This document shows, one piece after another, positions 15,537-25,791 of a stretch of 64,000 nt of DNA (its first letter is position 1; each line of letters begins with the position of its first letter). The position numbers were made by a program, and so were the translations under genes. Under the pieces are notes generated by a model. The model did no database searches. It was not told where the DNA came from and worked only from the letters and a program-made list of their open reading frames with translations. Location of the stretch: NCBI GenBank assembly GCA_964628905.1, contig CAZVNS010000001.1:62001-126000 (forward strand), read 5' to 3'. This stretch comes from JAJPXC01 sp964628905 (lineage in GTDB: Bacteria; Bacteroidota; Bacteroidia; Bacteroidales; Muribaculaceae).

Positions 15537-16178
15537 CTATCGCTGTTTGTTATAGTATCTGCACCACTCGCGGATGCCGCAGTTGAGGCAGTCGGGGCGA
15601 CGTGCCCTGCACACATATCGTCCATGCAATATGAGCCAATGATGGGCGCGCGCCACCTTGTCGACGGGGATATACTTCATGAGCGTGCGCTCGGTGGTGA
15701 GGGGTGTCTTGGAGTTGGTGGTCAGACCTATGCGCTCCGACACGCGGAACACGTGGGTGTCGACCGCCATCGCCGCACGGTCGTAGACCACAGCGAGTAT
15801 CACGTTGGCTGTCTTGCGCCCTACGCCGGGGATTGTTAGCAGCTGGTCGATGTCGGAGGGCACTTGCGAGTCGAACTGCTCCACCAGCGTGCGGGCCATG
15901 CCTAAGAGCGAGCGGGTCTTGTTGTTTGGGTACGACACCGACTTGATGTACTCATACACCTCCTCGGCAGTGGCCGCGGCGAGCGACTCGGGCGTGGGGT
16001 ATGCCTCAAACAGCGGTGGGGTGATCATGTTGACGCGCTTGTCGGTGCACTGTGCCGACAGTATCACGGCCATCAACAGGTGGAACGGGTTGCCGTTGTA
16101 TACCAACTCCGTCTTCGGGTCGGGCATATCAGCCTCAAACCACTTCAGCACCGCGGCGTATCGCTCCTTGACTGTCAT
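15537..16178 (-). CDS. nth: Endonuclease III, base-excision DNA glycosylase
   Basis: A 213-residue DNA glycosylase/AP lyase that removes oxidised pyrimidines. The helix-hairpin-helix is LTIPGVGRKTAN with catalytic K122; catalytic D140 lies in VDTHVFRVSERIGL. Four cysteines (190, 197, 200, 206) in the spacing C-x6-C-x2-C-x5-C bind the 4Fe-4S cluster. I chose the ATG at 16178, which follows the crcB stop by 1 nt and gives the family N terminus (MTVKERYAAVLKWFE); the earlier ATG at 16208 would overlap crcB. It lies in the operon pheS-crcB-nth-TRIC-gtrA. Confidence 0.95.
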   Translation of the reverse strand: MTVKERYAAVLKWFEADMPDPKTELVYNGNPFHLLMAVILSAQCTDKRVNMITPPLFEAYPTPESLAAATAEEVYEYIKSVSYPNNKTRSLLGMARTLVEQFDSQVPSDIDQLLTIPGVGRKTANVILAVVYDRAAMAVDTHVFRVSERIGLTTNSKTPLTTERTLMKYIPVDKVARAHHWLILHGRYVCRARRPDCLNCGIREWCRYYNKQR

Positions 16179-16179
16179 A

Positions 16180-16563
16180 TCATTTGAGCATATGTTGTGT
16201 ACCGACAAGACCTAAATAGCAAGCCCCGAGGCCACCGAACATGGTGATCCCTACGTATATCAGAGCCGGACCAATCATCCCCTTCTCCACAAACTCTATG
16301 GCGTCGCGGGTGAAGGCTGAGTAGGTGGTGTAGCCACCGACCATCCCCACAGAGAAGAAGAGACTCCACAGCCGCGAGAATTCAAAGTGCTGGAAGAATG
16401 CCGTGAATATGCCTATAATCAGGCAGCCGGTAATGTTGATGCCCACGGTGTAGTAGTAGGGGTTATGGTCGAATATGCCCATGTATGTGACAGCGTGGCG
16501 CGACATCGCTCCGATGGCGCCACCTATCCCCACAAGGGTAAACTCCAATACATGCGGTGACAT
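16180..16563 (-). CDS. crcB: Fluoride efflux channel CrcB/Fluc
   Basis: A 127-residue membrane protein with four helices, normal for the dual-topology Fluc fluoride channels. Signature motifs are GIGGAIGAMSRH (12-23), the pore Asn in NITGCLIIG (43-51) and GGYTTYSAF (77-85). In most relatives the last motif is GGFTTFSTF with phenylalanines lining the pore; here the F after TT is Tyr. The start is ATG at 16563, giving the canonical short N terminus; a longer frame to 16677 runs into pheS. The gap to the pheS stop is 13 nt. It exports fluoride as a dimer. No fluoride riboswitch is visible upstream. Confidence 0.92.
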   Translation of the reverse strand: MSPHVLEFTLVGIGGAIGAMSRHAVTYMGIFDHNPYYYTVGINITGCLIIGIFTAFFQHFEFSRLWSLFFSVGMVGGYTTYSAFTRDAIEFVEKGMIGPALIYVGITMFGGLGACYLGLVGTQHMLK

Positions 16564-16576
16564 GACGTTGACCGTA

Positions 16577-17596
16577 TTAGTGAGCGGCGGTGAATTCCTG
16601 GAGGAAGCGTACGTCGTTCTCCGAGAACATGCGCAGGTCCTTGACCTGGTACTTGAGGTTGGCGATGCGCTCCACACCCATGCCTAAGGCAAAGCCTGTG
16701 TACTTCACGGGGTCGATGCCGCACGACTCAAGCACGTTGGGGTCCACCATGCCGCAGCCGAGTATCTCCACCCAGCCGGTGCCCTTGCAGAACGAGCATC
16801 CCTTGCCACCGCAGAGGTTGCAGGAGATATCCATCTCGGCTGAAGGCTCGGTGAAGGGGAAGTAGCTGGGGCGCAGACGTATCTGTGTCTCCGGGCCGAA
16901 CATCTCCTGGGCGAAGTAGAGCAGAGTCTGGCGCAGGTCGGCGTACGACACATTCTCGTCGACATAGAGCGCCTCCACCTGGTGGAAGAAGCAGTGGGCG
17001 CGTGCCGAGATTGCCTCGTTGCGGTAGACGCGGCCGGGGCAGATGATGCGGACCGGGGGCTTCTGGCGCTCCATGGTGCGCGACTGCACCGATGAGGTGT
17101 GGGTGCGCAGCAGCACGTCGGGGTTGCGCTGGATGAAGAATGTGTCCTGCATGTCGCGGGCGGGGTGGTCGTCGGCGAAGTTCAGAGCGCCAAACACATG
17201 CCAGTCGTCCTCCACCTCGGGGCCATCGGCGATGGTGAAGCCCAGTCGGCGGAAGATGGCGATAATCTCCTCGCGCACCAGCGACAGAGGGTGGCGGGTG
17301 CCAAGCTCCAGGGTCGAGCCGTCGCGGGTCAGGTCGAGGCCTGTGGCCGACTGGTCGACATTCTCCAGAGTCTCGCGCAGCGAGTTGATACGTTCGGTGG
17401 CTTCCTCCTTTAGGCGGTTAAGCTCCTGACCGATTGTGCGTTTCTGGTCGGCGGGGACGCTGCGGAAATCGTTCATCAACGCCGGAATCAATCCCTTTTT
17501 GCTCAAATATTTCACTCTCAGAGCCTCCACCTCAGCGAGGTCGCTGGCAGTGAGTGCCTCGATTTCGGCTCTCAGTGAATTAATCTTATCAATCAT
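16577..17596 (-). CDS. pheS: Phenylalanine--tRNA ligase alpha subunit
   Basis: A 339-residue class II aminoacyl-tRNA synthetase subunit of normal length. An N-terminal coiled-coil arm (about residues 1-85) is followed by the catalytic domain with HPLSLVREEIIAIFRRLGF, motif 2 (RVYRNEAISARAHCFFHQVEAL) and motif 3 (GFALGMGVERIANLKY). It forms a heterotetramer with PheT, which is not in this window. It is first in the operon pheS-crcB-nth-TRIC-gtrA. A minus-strand TAAATTTG box lies 31 nt before the start. Confidence 0.96.
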   Translation of the reverse strand: MIDKINSLRAEIEALTASDLAEVEALRVKYLSKKGLIPALMNDFRSVPADQKRTIGQELNRLKEEATERINSLRETLENVDQSATGLDLTRDGSTLELGTRHPLSLVREEIIAIFRRLGFTIADGPEVEDDWHVFGALNFADDHPARDMQDTFFIQRNPDVLLRTHTSSVQSRTMERQKPPVRIICPGRVYRNEAISARAHCFFHQVEALYVDENVSYADLRQTLLYFAQEMFGPETQIRLRPSYFPFTEPSAEMDISCNLCGGKGCSFCKGTGWVEILGCGMVDPNVLESCGIDPVKYTGFALGMGVERIANLKYQVKDLRMFSENDVRFLQEFTAAH

Positions 17597-17627
17597 TTTT
17601 CTACGTAGATTTTGCTTTTCTTTTGCG

Positions 17628-17635
17628 CAAATTTA
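17628..17635 (-). promoter_or_regulatory. -7 element (TAAATTTG) for the pheS operon
   Basis: Minus-strand TAAATTTG, 31 nt upstream of the pheS ATG at 17596, in the divergent gap to hutU. No -33 TTG at the right spacing is obvious. Confidence 0.4.
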
Positions 17636-17695
17636 CAAAAAATAACAGTAGATTGTGTAAATTCGCCAACAAAACACATCCTTACCTGTCTTACC

Positions 17696-19681
<1,986 letters not shown>

Positions 19682-19687
19682 TTTGGG

Positions 19688-19756
19688 TTTTTAGAGTTTT
19701 TAAGTTTTAAAGGCCTCAAGAGAGCGAAGCTGTTCAGTTCAAGCGCAGCGCGCTTG
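19688..19756 (+). repeat. Family A intercistronic repeat with AT-rich 9-bp array, hutU-ftcD gap
   Basis: A short TTTTTAGAG/TTTTTAAGT array (19690-19709) is followed by the family A unit: GCGAAGCTGTTCAGTT and the hairpin CAAGCGC-AGC-GCGCTTG (19740-19756). It lies between co-directional hutU and ftcD and ends 33 nt before the ftcD start. Same orientation as the genes. Confidence 0.8.
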
Positions 19757-19789
19757 TAATTCCCAAAAATCCATATCCCCTCATAACCA

Positions 19790-20686
19790 ATGAAACAGAT
19801 TATCGAATGTGTCCCCAACTTCTCTGAGGGACGCGACAAGCAGAAAATCGAACAGATAGTCGACAACTTCCGCGGCCGCCAGGGCGTGAAGCTCCTCGAC
19901 TACTCAGCCGACGAAGACCACAACCGCTGCGTAGTCACCGTGGTGGGCGAACGCGACGCCCTCCGCGACGCTGTGCTCGCAGCCGTCGGCACCGCCGTCG
20001 AAATCATCGACCTCACCCGCCACCAGGGGCAACACCCCCGCATGGGTGCCGTCGACGTGATACCATTCATACCCATCAAGGGCGCCACCATGGAAGACTG
20101 CATCGCCCTCTCTAAGGAGGTCGGTCAGACCGTGGCCGAGCTATACTCCCTCCCCGTATTCCTCTATGAGAAGTCGGCCTCTGCACCTCACCGCGAGAAC
20201 CTTGCCGCCATCCGTAAAGGTGAATTCGAGGGGATGGAGGAGAAAATCCAACTTCCCGAATGGGCTCCCGACTATGGGCCCAAGCACCGCCACCCCACAG
20301 CCGGCACCGTGGCCATCGGCGCCCGCATGCCCCTTGTGGCCTTCAACATCAACCTCAACACCAACCGCCTCGACATAGCCACCGCCATCTCCAAGCGTAT
20401 ACGCCACATCAACGGCGGCTACCGCTTCGTCAAGGCTATGGGGGTAGACCTCGCCGACCGCGGCATCGTGCAGGTGTCGATCAACATGACCGACTTCACC
20501 CGCACAGCCCTCTACCGCGTGTTTGAAACCGTACGCTTCGAGGCCCAACGCTGGGGCGTGACCATCGCCGGCAGCGAAATCATCGGCCTGGTGCCAATGC
20601 AGGCGCTGGTCGACACCGCCGAATACTACCTCGGCCTGGAGGATTTCTCTATCGATCAAGTACTCGAAACCCGTATCGCCGAATAG
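19790..20686 (+). CDS. ftcD: Glutamate formimidoyltransferase
   Basis: A 298-residue enzyme, the transferase half of the vertebrate bifunctional FTCD. It moves the formimino group of N-formimino-L-glutamate to tetrahydrofolate, releasing glutamate. Visible motifs are ECVPNFSEGRD (residues 5-15), DYSADEDHNRCVVTVVG, THQGQHPRMGAVDVIPFIP (with R for T) and the LADRGIVQVSINMTDF block. Its length suits the stand-alone transferase. It ends 1 nt before hutI. A family A repeat and AT-rich tract form its leader. The matching cyclodeaminase is encoded two genes downstream. Confidence 0.95.
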   Translation: MKQIIECVPNFSEGRDKQKIEQIVDNFRGRQGVKLLDYSADEDHNRCVVTVVGERDALRDAVLAAVGTAVEIIDLTRHQGQHPRMGAVDVIPFIPIKGATMEDCIALSKEVGQTVAELYSLPVFLYEKSASAPHRENLAAIRKGEFEGMEEKIQLPEWAPDYGPKHRHPTAGTVAIGARMPLVAFNINLNTNRLDIATAISKRIRHINGGYRFVKAMGVDLADRGIVQVSINMTDFTRTALYRVFETVRFEAQRWGVTIAGSEIIGLVPMQALVDTAEYYLGLEDFSIDQVLETRIAE

Positions 20687-20687
20687 A

Positions 20688-21890
20688 ATGCTCACGCAAG
20701 CCTATACCAACTGCAAGGTAGTCAGCCCTTTAGGCCACTCTGCTCTACACGGTGCCGACATGGGACGGCTTCTCACCATCGACGACGCCACAGTGATAGT
20801 GGTCGACGGCATGATTGCCGCTGTGGGGACCTCAGCCGAGATTGAGATCCCAGAGGAAGCCAAGGAGTACAATCTCGGCGGCAAACTGCTGCTCCCGGGG
20901 TTTGTCGACTCCCACACACACCTGATTTTTGGCGGATACCGTGCCGATGAGTTCAAGATGCGCCTCGAAGGTGCCTCCTATATGGAAATAATGCAAGCCG
21001 GGGGCGGCATACAGTCGACCGTCGACGCTACACGCATGGCTTCGGAGGATGAGCTCTACGACAACGCCCTCAACCTGCTCCACCGCATGTGGCAGATGGG
21101 AGTCACCACCGTCGAAGCCAAGAGCGGCTACGGACTCGATGTCGACACCGAGCTTAAGATGCTGCGGGTGATACAGCGCCTCAACCGCTCGGCCGACAAC
21201 CCCGTGCGCATCATCCCCACCCTGATGGCCGCGCACGCCATACCCCGCGAGTACGGCGGCGATGCCGACGCCTACGTGGATCACATCATCGCCGACATGC
21301 TCCCGCAGATGAGGGAATTGGCTCAGAATTGCGACGTGTTCACCGAGCGCGGAGTGTTCGAAATCGATGCCTCGCGCCGACTCATGTCGGCCGCTAAAGC
21401 CTTGGGTTACAGGCTCAAATTCCACGCCGACGAGATCGTGACACTGGGCGGGGCTGAATTGGCTGTCGAATTAGGAGCGCTGTCCGCCGACCACCTGCTG
21501 CACGTCAGCGACGAAGGCGTACGCGCCCTCGCCGCGAGCGACACCGTGGCAACCCTGCTCCCCCTGACAGCCTTCGCCCTCAAGGAGCCATACGCCCCAG
21601 CACGCCGTCTGATCGACGCCGGAGCAGCCGTGGCCCTGGCCACCGACCTCAACCCCGGCTCTTGCTTCTCCGGCTCGATACCGCTCACCATCGCCCTTGC
21701 TTGCATCTACATGCACATGACCATCGAGGAGGTGATCACAGCCCTGACCCTCAACGGAGCCGCCGCCCTCGGCATCGCCGGCGAGACCGGCTCAATCGAG
21801 GTGGGTAAGCGAGCCGACCTGATTACCCTCGACACCGACAACATCAACCAGCTCCCCTACTACATAGGCATGAACCTGGTATTGAGATAA
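20688..21890 (+). CDS. hutI: Imidazolonepropionase
   Basis: A 400-residue metal-dependent amidohydrolase that opens imidazolonepropionate to N-formimino-L-glutamate. The metal-binding HTH is in GFVDSHTHLIFGGYRADEF; further motifs are TTVEAKSGYGLD, KFHADEIVTLGGAELAVELGALSADHL (metal and substrate ligands) and LATDLNPGSCFS. The length is normal. It starts 1 nt after the ftcD stop, so translation is coupled. Third step of the histidine pathway encoded here. Confidence 0.96.
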   Translation: MLTQAYTNCKVVSPLGHSALHGADMGRLLTIDDATVIVVDGMIAAVGTSAEIEIPEEAKEYNLGGKLLLPGFVDSHTHLIFGGYRADEFKMRLEGASYMEIMQAGGGIQSTVDATRMASEDELYDNALNLLHRMWQMGVTTVEAKSGYGLDVDTELKMLRVIQRLNRSADNPVRIIPTLMAAHAIPREYGGDADAYVDHIIADMLPQMRELAQNCDVFTERGVFEIDASRRLMSAAKALGYRLKFHADEIVTLGGAELAVELGALSADHLLHVSDEGVRALAASDTVATLLPLTAFALKEPYAPARRLIDAGAAVALATDLNPGSCFSGSIPLTIALACIYMHMTIEEVITALTLNGAAALGIAGETGSIEVGKRADLITLDTDNINQLPYYIGMNLVLR

Positions 21891-21898
21891 ATAGTAGG

Positions 21899-21926
21899 AT
21901 CGCTCCCCGGAGCGTCCGCGATAACA
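21899..21926. repeat. Family C short hairpin repeat, hutI-cyclodeaminase gap
   Basis: CGCTCC-CC-GGAGCG with the flank GTCCGCGATAAC. The reverse complement (GTTATCGCGGACGCTCC) recurs at 47279-47297 after the polyprenyl synthase gene. Role unknown. Confidence 0.6.
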
Positions 21927-21936
21927 CAATAAAACT

Positions 21937-22554
21937 ATGTTAACCCATAAGTCAGTCAAAGATTTCCTCGCCTCTACAGCTGCCAACGAGCCGGTGCCCG
22001 GTGGAGGTTCAGTTTCAGCCCTCTGCGGCGCACTTGCAGCATCGTTAGGAGCCATGGTGGCCAACCTCACCGTCGGCCGCAAGAAGTACGCCGACGTAGA
22101 GGAGACCATGCGCCGCCTCGCCCACGAGTTCGACAAGGCCCGCGCTAAATTCGAAGAATACATCGACCTCGATGCTGAGGCCTACGCCAAGGTGATGTCG
22201 GCCTACCGCATGCCCAAGGACACCCCTGAGCAGCAGGGCGCGCGCAACTATGCCATCACCAACGCCACCTACCATGCCGCCGAGGTGCCCATGGCCGTGG
22301 CCCTTGAGGCCGCGCGCATCATGGAACTGATAGAACGCGTGGCCATCGAAGGCAACCGCAACACCGTCACCGACGCCTGCGTGGCCATGATGAACGCCCG
22401 CACCGCCGTGCTCGGAGCCGTGCTCAACGTGCGCATCAACCTCGTCTCCCTCCCCGAGAACGATGAAATAGCCGACATGAACAAACGCTGTCAGCTCCTG
22501 GTGCAGCAAGCCATAGAGCAGGAGCAGCAATTACTTTCAGCAATCACGATATGA
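21937..22554 (+). CDS. Formimidoyltetrahydrofolate cyclodeaminase
   Basis: A 205-residue all-helical protein of the FTCD cyclodeaminase/cyclohydrolase family. EPVPGGGSVSALCGALAASLGAMVANLTVG (about residues 16-45) is the family signature. It converts 5-formimino-THF to 5,10-methenyl-THF plus ammonia, completing folate-linked histidine breakdown. Its gene overlaps hutH by 4 nt (ATGA). The position between hutI and hutH strongly supports this role over the related serine-cycle cyclohydrolase FchA. Confidence 0.92.
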   Translation: MLTHKSVKDFLASTAANEPVPGGGSVSALCGALAASLGAMVANLTVGRKKYADVEETMRRLAHEFDKARAKFEEYIDLDAEAYAKVMSAYRMPKDTPEQQGARNYAITNATYHAAEVPMAVALEAARIMELIERVAIEGNRNTVTDACVAMMNARTAVLGAVLNVRINLVSLPENDEIADMNKRCQLLVQQAIEQEQQLLSAITI

Positions 22555-24062
22555 ACGCATTCAAGATAGGTTCGCAGGCCCTCACATACTCGCTGATCGA
22601 GAAAATCCTCAACGAGCGCCTGCAACTCGAATTATCCCCTGAGGCCATCGACCGCATACAGCACTGCCGCGACTACCTCGACGCAAAGATGGGGCAGGAC
22701 CAGGAGCCGATCTACGGCGTGACCACCGGCTTCGGCTCGCTATGCTCAGTTCAGATAGGCACCGACCAGCTCACCACGCTCCAGGAAAACCTCGTCAAAA
22801 GCCACTCATGCTCAGTGGGCACACCCGTCGACCCGGTTGTGGTAAAGCTGATGCTTCTGCTCAAGGCTCAGGCGTTGTCGAGCGGCTACAGCGGTGTGCA
22901 GGTGACCACCGTGCAGCGCATCGTCGACTTCTACAACAACGACGTACTGCCCATAGTCTACGACCGCGGTTCGCTCGGCGCCTCAGGCGACTTAGCCCCG
23001 CTGGCCAACCTCTTTCTGCCACTTATTGGCGAGGGTGAGGTGTTCCATCGCGGAGAGCGCATGTCAGGCCGTGAGGCGCTCGCTATCAACGGCTGGGAAC
23101 CCATCACGCTCAAATCCAAAGAAGGTCTGGCGCTGCTCAACGGCACCCAGTTTATGAGCGCCAACGCCATCAAGGCCCTCATCGACGGCTGGCACCTGGT
23201 GCACTGCTTCGACATGGTGGGAGCGCTGTCGCTCGACGCCTACGACGGCCGCATCGAGCCATTCGCAGCCTGCCTGCAGCAGGTGCGTCCCCACCAAGGG
23301 CAGATCGACACCGCCCGCGTATACCGCAACCTGCTCCGCGGCTCGCAGATCATCTCCCGGCCCAAATCGCACGTTCAAGACCCCTATTCCTTCCGCTGCA
23401 TCCCCCAGGTGCATGGCGCCGTAAAGGATGCGATGATCCATGTCACCGAGGTGCTCCACACCGAAATCAACGCCGTAACCGACAATCCCACAGTGTTTCC
23501 CGACCTCGACCTGGTGCTCAGCGGAGGCAACTTCCACGGCGAACCCATCGCCCTGGTATTCGACTACATGGGCAACGCCCTGTCGGAACTCGGCAACATC
23601 TCCGAGCGCCGTGTAGCCCAGCTCATCCTCGGCAACCGCGGTCTCCCCGAATTCCTCGTCGCACACCCCGGCCTCAATTCCGGCTTCATGATACCCCAAT
23701 ATGCAGCCGCCTCGATGGTGAGCCAAAACAAGATGTACGCCTGGCCCGCATCGTGCGACTCCATCGTCAGCTCCAACGGCCAAGAGGACTTCGTGTCGAT
23801 GGGCGCTAACGCCGCCACCAAGCTCCACAAGATCATCGACAACCTCAAGTATATCGCCGCCATCGAGCTGCTCAACGCCGCACAGGCCCTCGAATTCCGC
23901 CGCCCGCTCAAGTCGTCGCCCTTCATCGAAGAGCTGGTACACGCATACCGCGAGGTGGTACCGTTCGTGGTTGAGGATGTGGTGATGACCGACTACATCA
24001 CCCGCACCATGACATTCCTCAACAACTACCGTATCAACGTTCCCGACGAGCCGGATGAATGA
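22551..24062 (+). CDS. hutH: Histidine ammonia-lyase
   Basis: A 503-residue enzyme that removes ammonia from L-histidine to give urocanate. The self-forming MIO cofactor comes from Ala-Ser-Gly at residues 144-146 in RGSLGASGDLAPLANL. YGVTTGFG (55-62), NGTQFMSAN and FHGEPIALVFDYMGNALSELGNISERR are the other conserved active-site blocks. The length is normal. It is the last gene of the hut run although it catalyses the first step. A small lipoprotein gene follows after 27 nt. Confidence 0.96.
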   Translation: MNAFKIGSQALTYSLIEKILNERLQLELSPEAIDRIQHCRDYLDAKMGQDQEPIYGVTTGFGSLCSVQIGTDQLTTLQENLVKSHSCSVGTPVDPVVVKLMLLLKAQALSSGYSGVQVTTVQRIVDFYNNDVLPIVYDRGSLGASGDLAPLANLFLPLIGEGEVFHRGERMSGREALAINGWEPITLKSKEGLALLNGTQFMSANAIKALIDGWHLVHCFDMVGALSLDAYDGRIEPFAACLQQVRPHQGQIDTARVYRNLLRGSQIISRPKSHVQDPYSFRCIPQVHGAVKDAMIHVTEVLHTEINAVTDNPTVFPDLDLVLSGGNFHGEPIALVFDYMGNALSELGNISERRVAQLILGNRGLPEFLVAHPGLNSGFMIPQYAAASMVSQNKMYAWPASCDSIVSSNGQEDFVSMGANAATKLHKIIDNLKYIAAIELLNAAQALEFRRPLKSSPFIEELVHAYREVVPFVVEDVVMTDYITRTMTFLNNYRINVPDEPDE

Positions 24063-24089
24063 TCATAAACAACTAATAATTAACTAAAA

Positions 24090-24566
24090 ATGAAGAAAAT
24101 TACAGCTATCTTAGCCACAGCGACGCTCTGCTTCGCAATGTCAATGACATCATGCTCCAAAAAGCACAATGCAGCCGCCGACGACGAGTCGACCTCAACC
24201 TCCGAGACCACCGAGGCATCAGCATCCTCAACCTCAACCGAACTCCAGCCCGCATCCAATATGACTCCCGAGCAACAAATCATAGCCATCATCAACGAGG
24301 GTATCGCCAAAATCCAAACTGCCACCACCCGCGAGCAGTTTAGTCAGATCACAAGAGAAATTAACGATAAGGTCGAGGCCTGGATCAAACGCAACCACGA
24401 GCTTGACAAAAATCCCACCCCCGCAATGGAGGCCGCAGCCCAGGCATTTCATGAAGCATGCGACCTGCAGCAGCAGGCCATCCGCACCGGCAACGTAGGC
24501 CTCCCCGAGGGTCCCTACAACTCTGTAGTGGAGGAAGCCGACGTGATGGACATGAACGACTTCTAA
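24090..24566 (+). CDS. Small predicted lipoprotein of unknown function
   Basis: A 158-residue protein with a lipoprotein signal (MKKITAILATATLCFAMSMTSC, Cys22), then a Ser/Thr/Glu-rich linker (about 30-55) and a helical domain (MTPEQQIIAIINEGIAKIQTA). It resembles the product of the gene at 27176: both have a lipobox, a low-complexity linker, a TPEQ motif and a helix with I-x2-I and TxxQ spacing. The two flank rsmA-mgtE. It lies 27 nt after hutH and could be co-transcribed. No known domain is recognised. Confidence 0.7.
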   Translation: MKKITAILATATLCFAMSMTSCSKKHNAAADDESTSTSETTEASASSTSTELQPASNMTPEQQIIAIINEGIAKIQTATTREQFSQITREINDKVEAWIKRNHELDKNPTPAMEAAAQAFHEACDLQQQAIRTGNVGLPEGPYNSVVEEADVMDMNDF

Positions 24567-24582
24567 AGAAAGCCCCCACCCG

Positions 24583-24669
24583 CAAGCGCGATGCGCTTGA
24601 GCTGGACAGCTTCGCGCTCTTGCCCCACCAAGAGCGCGGAGCTGTCCCGTTCAAAGGCAGCGCCTTTGC
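24583..24669. repeat. Family A repeat, inverted pair
   Basis: Two family A units face each other. The first, on the minus strand, has the hairpin CAAGCGC-GAT-GCGCTTG (24583-24599). The second, on the plus strand, has CAAAGGC-AGC-GCCTTTG (24653-24669). Both keep the core GCTGTCC. The changed stem bases are compensated on the other arm. This is the only copy not placed before a start codon. Confidence 0.75.
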
Positions 24670-24696
24670 CCCACCCCATCCCGGAGTCCTCCGGGG

Positions 24697-24738
24697 AAAA
24701 ACACAAGCGAGGCCGTGTCGGTGATGACACGGCCTCGC
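24697..24738 (-). terminator. Rho-independent terminator of tRNA-Val (family D hairpin)
   Basis: A perfect 13-bp stem, GCGAGGCCGTGTC/GACACGGCCTCGC (24707-24738), with loop GGTGAT. Read on the minus strand it follows the tRNA by 7 nt and leads into a T-rich tract (24697-24703). The stem differs from, but aligns with, the hairpins at 12191 and 27642. Confidence 0.8.
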
Positions 24739-24745
24739 AGTGGGT

Positions 24746-24819
24746 GGGCGCTGAGGGATTCGAACCCCCGACCCTCTGCTTGTAAGGCAGACGCTCTGAA
24801 CCAGCTGAGCTAAGCGCCC
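24746..24819 (-). tRNA. tRNA-Val (anticodon TAC)
   Basis: A 74-nt cloverleaf on the minus strand. The acceptor stem GGGCGCT/AGCGCCC pairs fully; the D arm is GCTC...GAGC, the anticodon stem TCTGC/GCAGA holds CTTACAA (anticodon TAC), and the T arm has the TTCGAAT loop. The CCA end is not encoded, as usual in Bacteroidetes. It has its own terminator and is convergent with the lipoprotein gene. Confidence 0.95.
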
Positions 24820-24882
24820 GAGGTCTCTTCCTCGGAAAAGCGTTGCAAAGTTATGGCGATTTTTTGGAGCGCGCAAATTTTT

Positions 24883-24916
24883 TTTGCGCTTTTTTTCAGC
24901 TTTTTTCTTAACTTTG
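24883..24916 (+). promoter_or_regulatory. Promoter TTTG-N22-TAACTTTG for rsmA-mgtE
   Basis: TTTG (24883-24886) and TAACTTTG (24909-24916) with 22-nt spacing, giving a leader of about 75 nt to the ATG at 24997. Confidence 0.55.
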
Positions 24917-24996
24917 TCCCTGACAATGGTCCTATTGGGCTGTTGGCTACGAGTTAATGCACTGAAGTTTAATCGATTAAACATCCTACCCTCATT

Positions 24997-25791
24997 ATGA
25001 CACAAGTGCGTCCAAAAAAATCTCTCGGCCAACATTTTTTAACCGATCTCTCAATCGCGCGGCGCATCGCCGCGACGCTTGAGCCTTACAAGGACCTCCC
25101 GGTGCTCGAAGTGGGCCCGGGCATGGGTGTGCTCACCCAGTATCTCGTGGCCGACGGCCACGACGTGAAGGTGGTGGAGCTCGACTCGGAGAGCGTAGCC
25201 TACCTTAACTACAACTTCCCTGAGCTCCAGGGGCGTATCATCGAGCACGATTTCCTCCGTCTCGACTTGGCAGAACTTTACCCCGATGGACAGAAGTTCT
25301 GTGTGATAGGCAATTACCCCTACAATATATCGTCGCAGATATTCTTCAAGGTGCTCGACTACCGCGATCAGGTGGTGGCGTGCTCCGGCATGCTCCAGCG
25401 CGAGGTGGCCGAGCGGCTCGCCGCCCCCGCCGGCAAGAAGGCGCGCGGCATCCTGAGCGTGCTGCTCCAGGCCTGGTACGACGTTGAGTATCTGTTCACC
25501 GTCGACGAGAAGGTATTCAACCCGCCCCCAAAGGTGAAGTCGGGCGTGGTGATGATGCGCCGCAATGGCGTCACCGACCTCGGTTGCGACGAGGCACTGT
25601 TCAAGACCGTGGTCAAGACCTCCTTCGGGCAGCGCCGCAAGACCCTGCGCAACTCCCTGCGCGGACTCCTCCCCGCGGGCGTGACATGGCCCGACGCCGC
25701 ATTGGGGCAGCTCCGCCCCGAGCAGCTCACCGTAGAGCAATTCATCGAGTTAACCAACACCATAGCTAACCTGCGCAACGCCAATCAGTAA
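24997..25791 (+). CDS. rsmA: 16S rRNA dimethyladenosine transferase
   Basis: A 264-residue KsgA-type enzyme that dimethylates two adjacent adenosines in the 3-prime loop of 16S rRNA. It shows KKSLGQHFLTD at residues 6-16, the SAM-binding VLEVGPGMGVLTQYL (35-49), acidic VVELDSESV, and the catalytic NYPYNIS (about 109-115). The C-terminal helical domain has SFGQRRKTLRNSLRGLLP. The length is normal. Its last base is shared with the mgtE start (TAATG), so the two are translationally coupled. Confidence 0.96.
   Translation: MTQVRPKKSLGQHFLTDLSIARRIAATLEPYKDLPVLEVGPGMGVLTQYLVADGHDVKVVELDSESVAYLNYNFPELQGRIIEHDFLRLDLAELYPDGQKFCVIGNYPYNISSQIFFKVLDYRDQVVACSGMLQREVAERLAAPAGKKARGILSVLLQAWYDVEYLFTVDEKVFNPPPKVKSGVVMMRRNGVTDLGCDEALFKTVVKTSFGQRRKTLRNSLRGLLPAGVTWPDAALGQLRPEQLTVEQFIELTNTIANLRNANQ

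Noticed and set aside
16180..16600. Fluoride riboswitch near crcB
   Set aside because: The gap between pheS and crcB is only 13 nt, too short for a riboswitch.
16208..16677. Longer starts for nth (16208) and crcB (16677)
   Set aside because: They overlap the upstream genes and add residues outside the family pattern; the starts at 16178 and 16563 fit the operon spacing.
23064..23942. A 292-residue minus-strand frame inside hutH
   Set aside because: Shadow of hutH in the antisense frame; the plus-strand gene has all active-site motifs.
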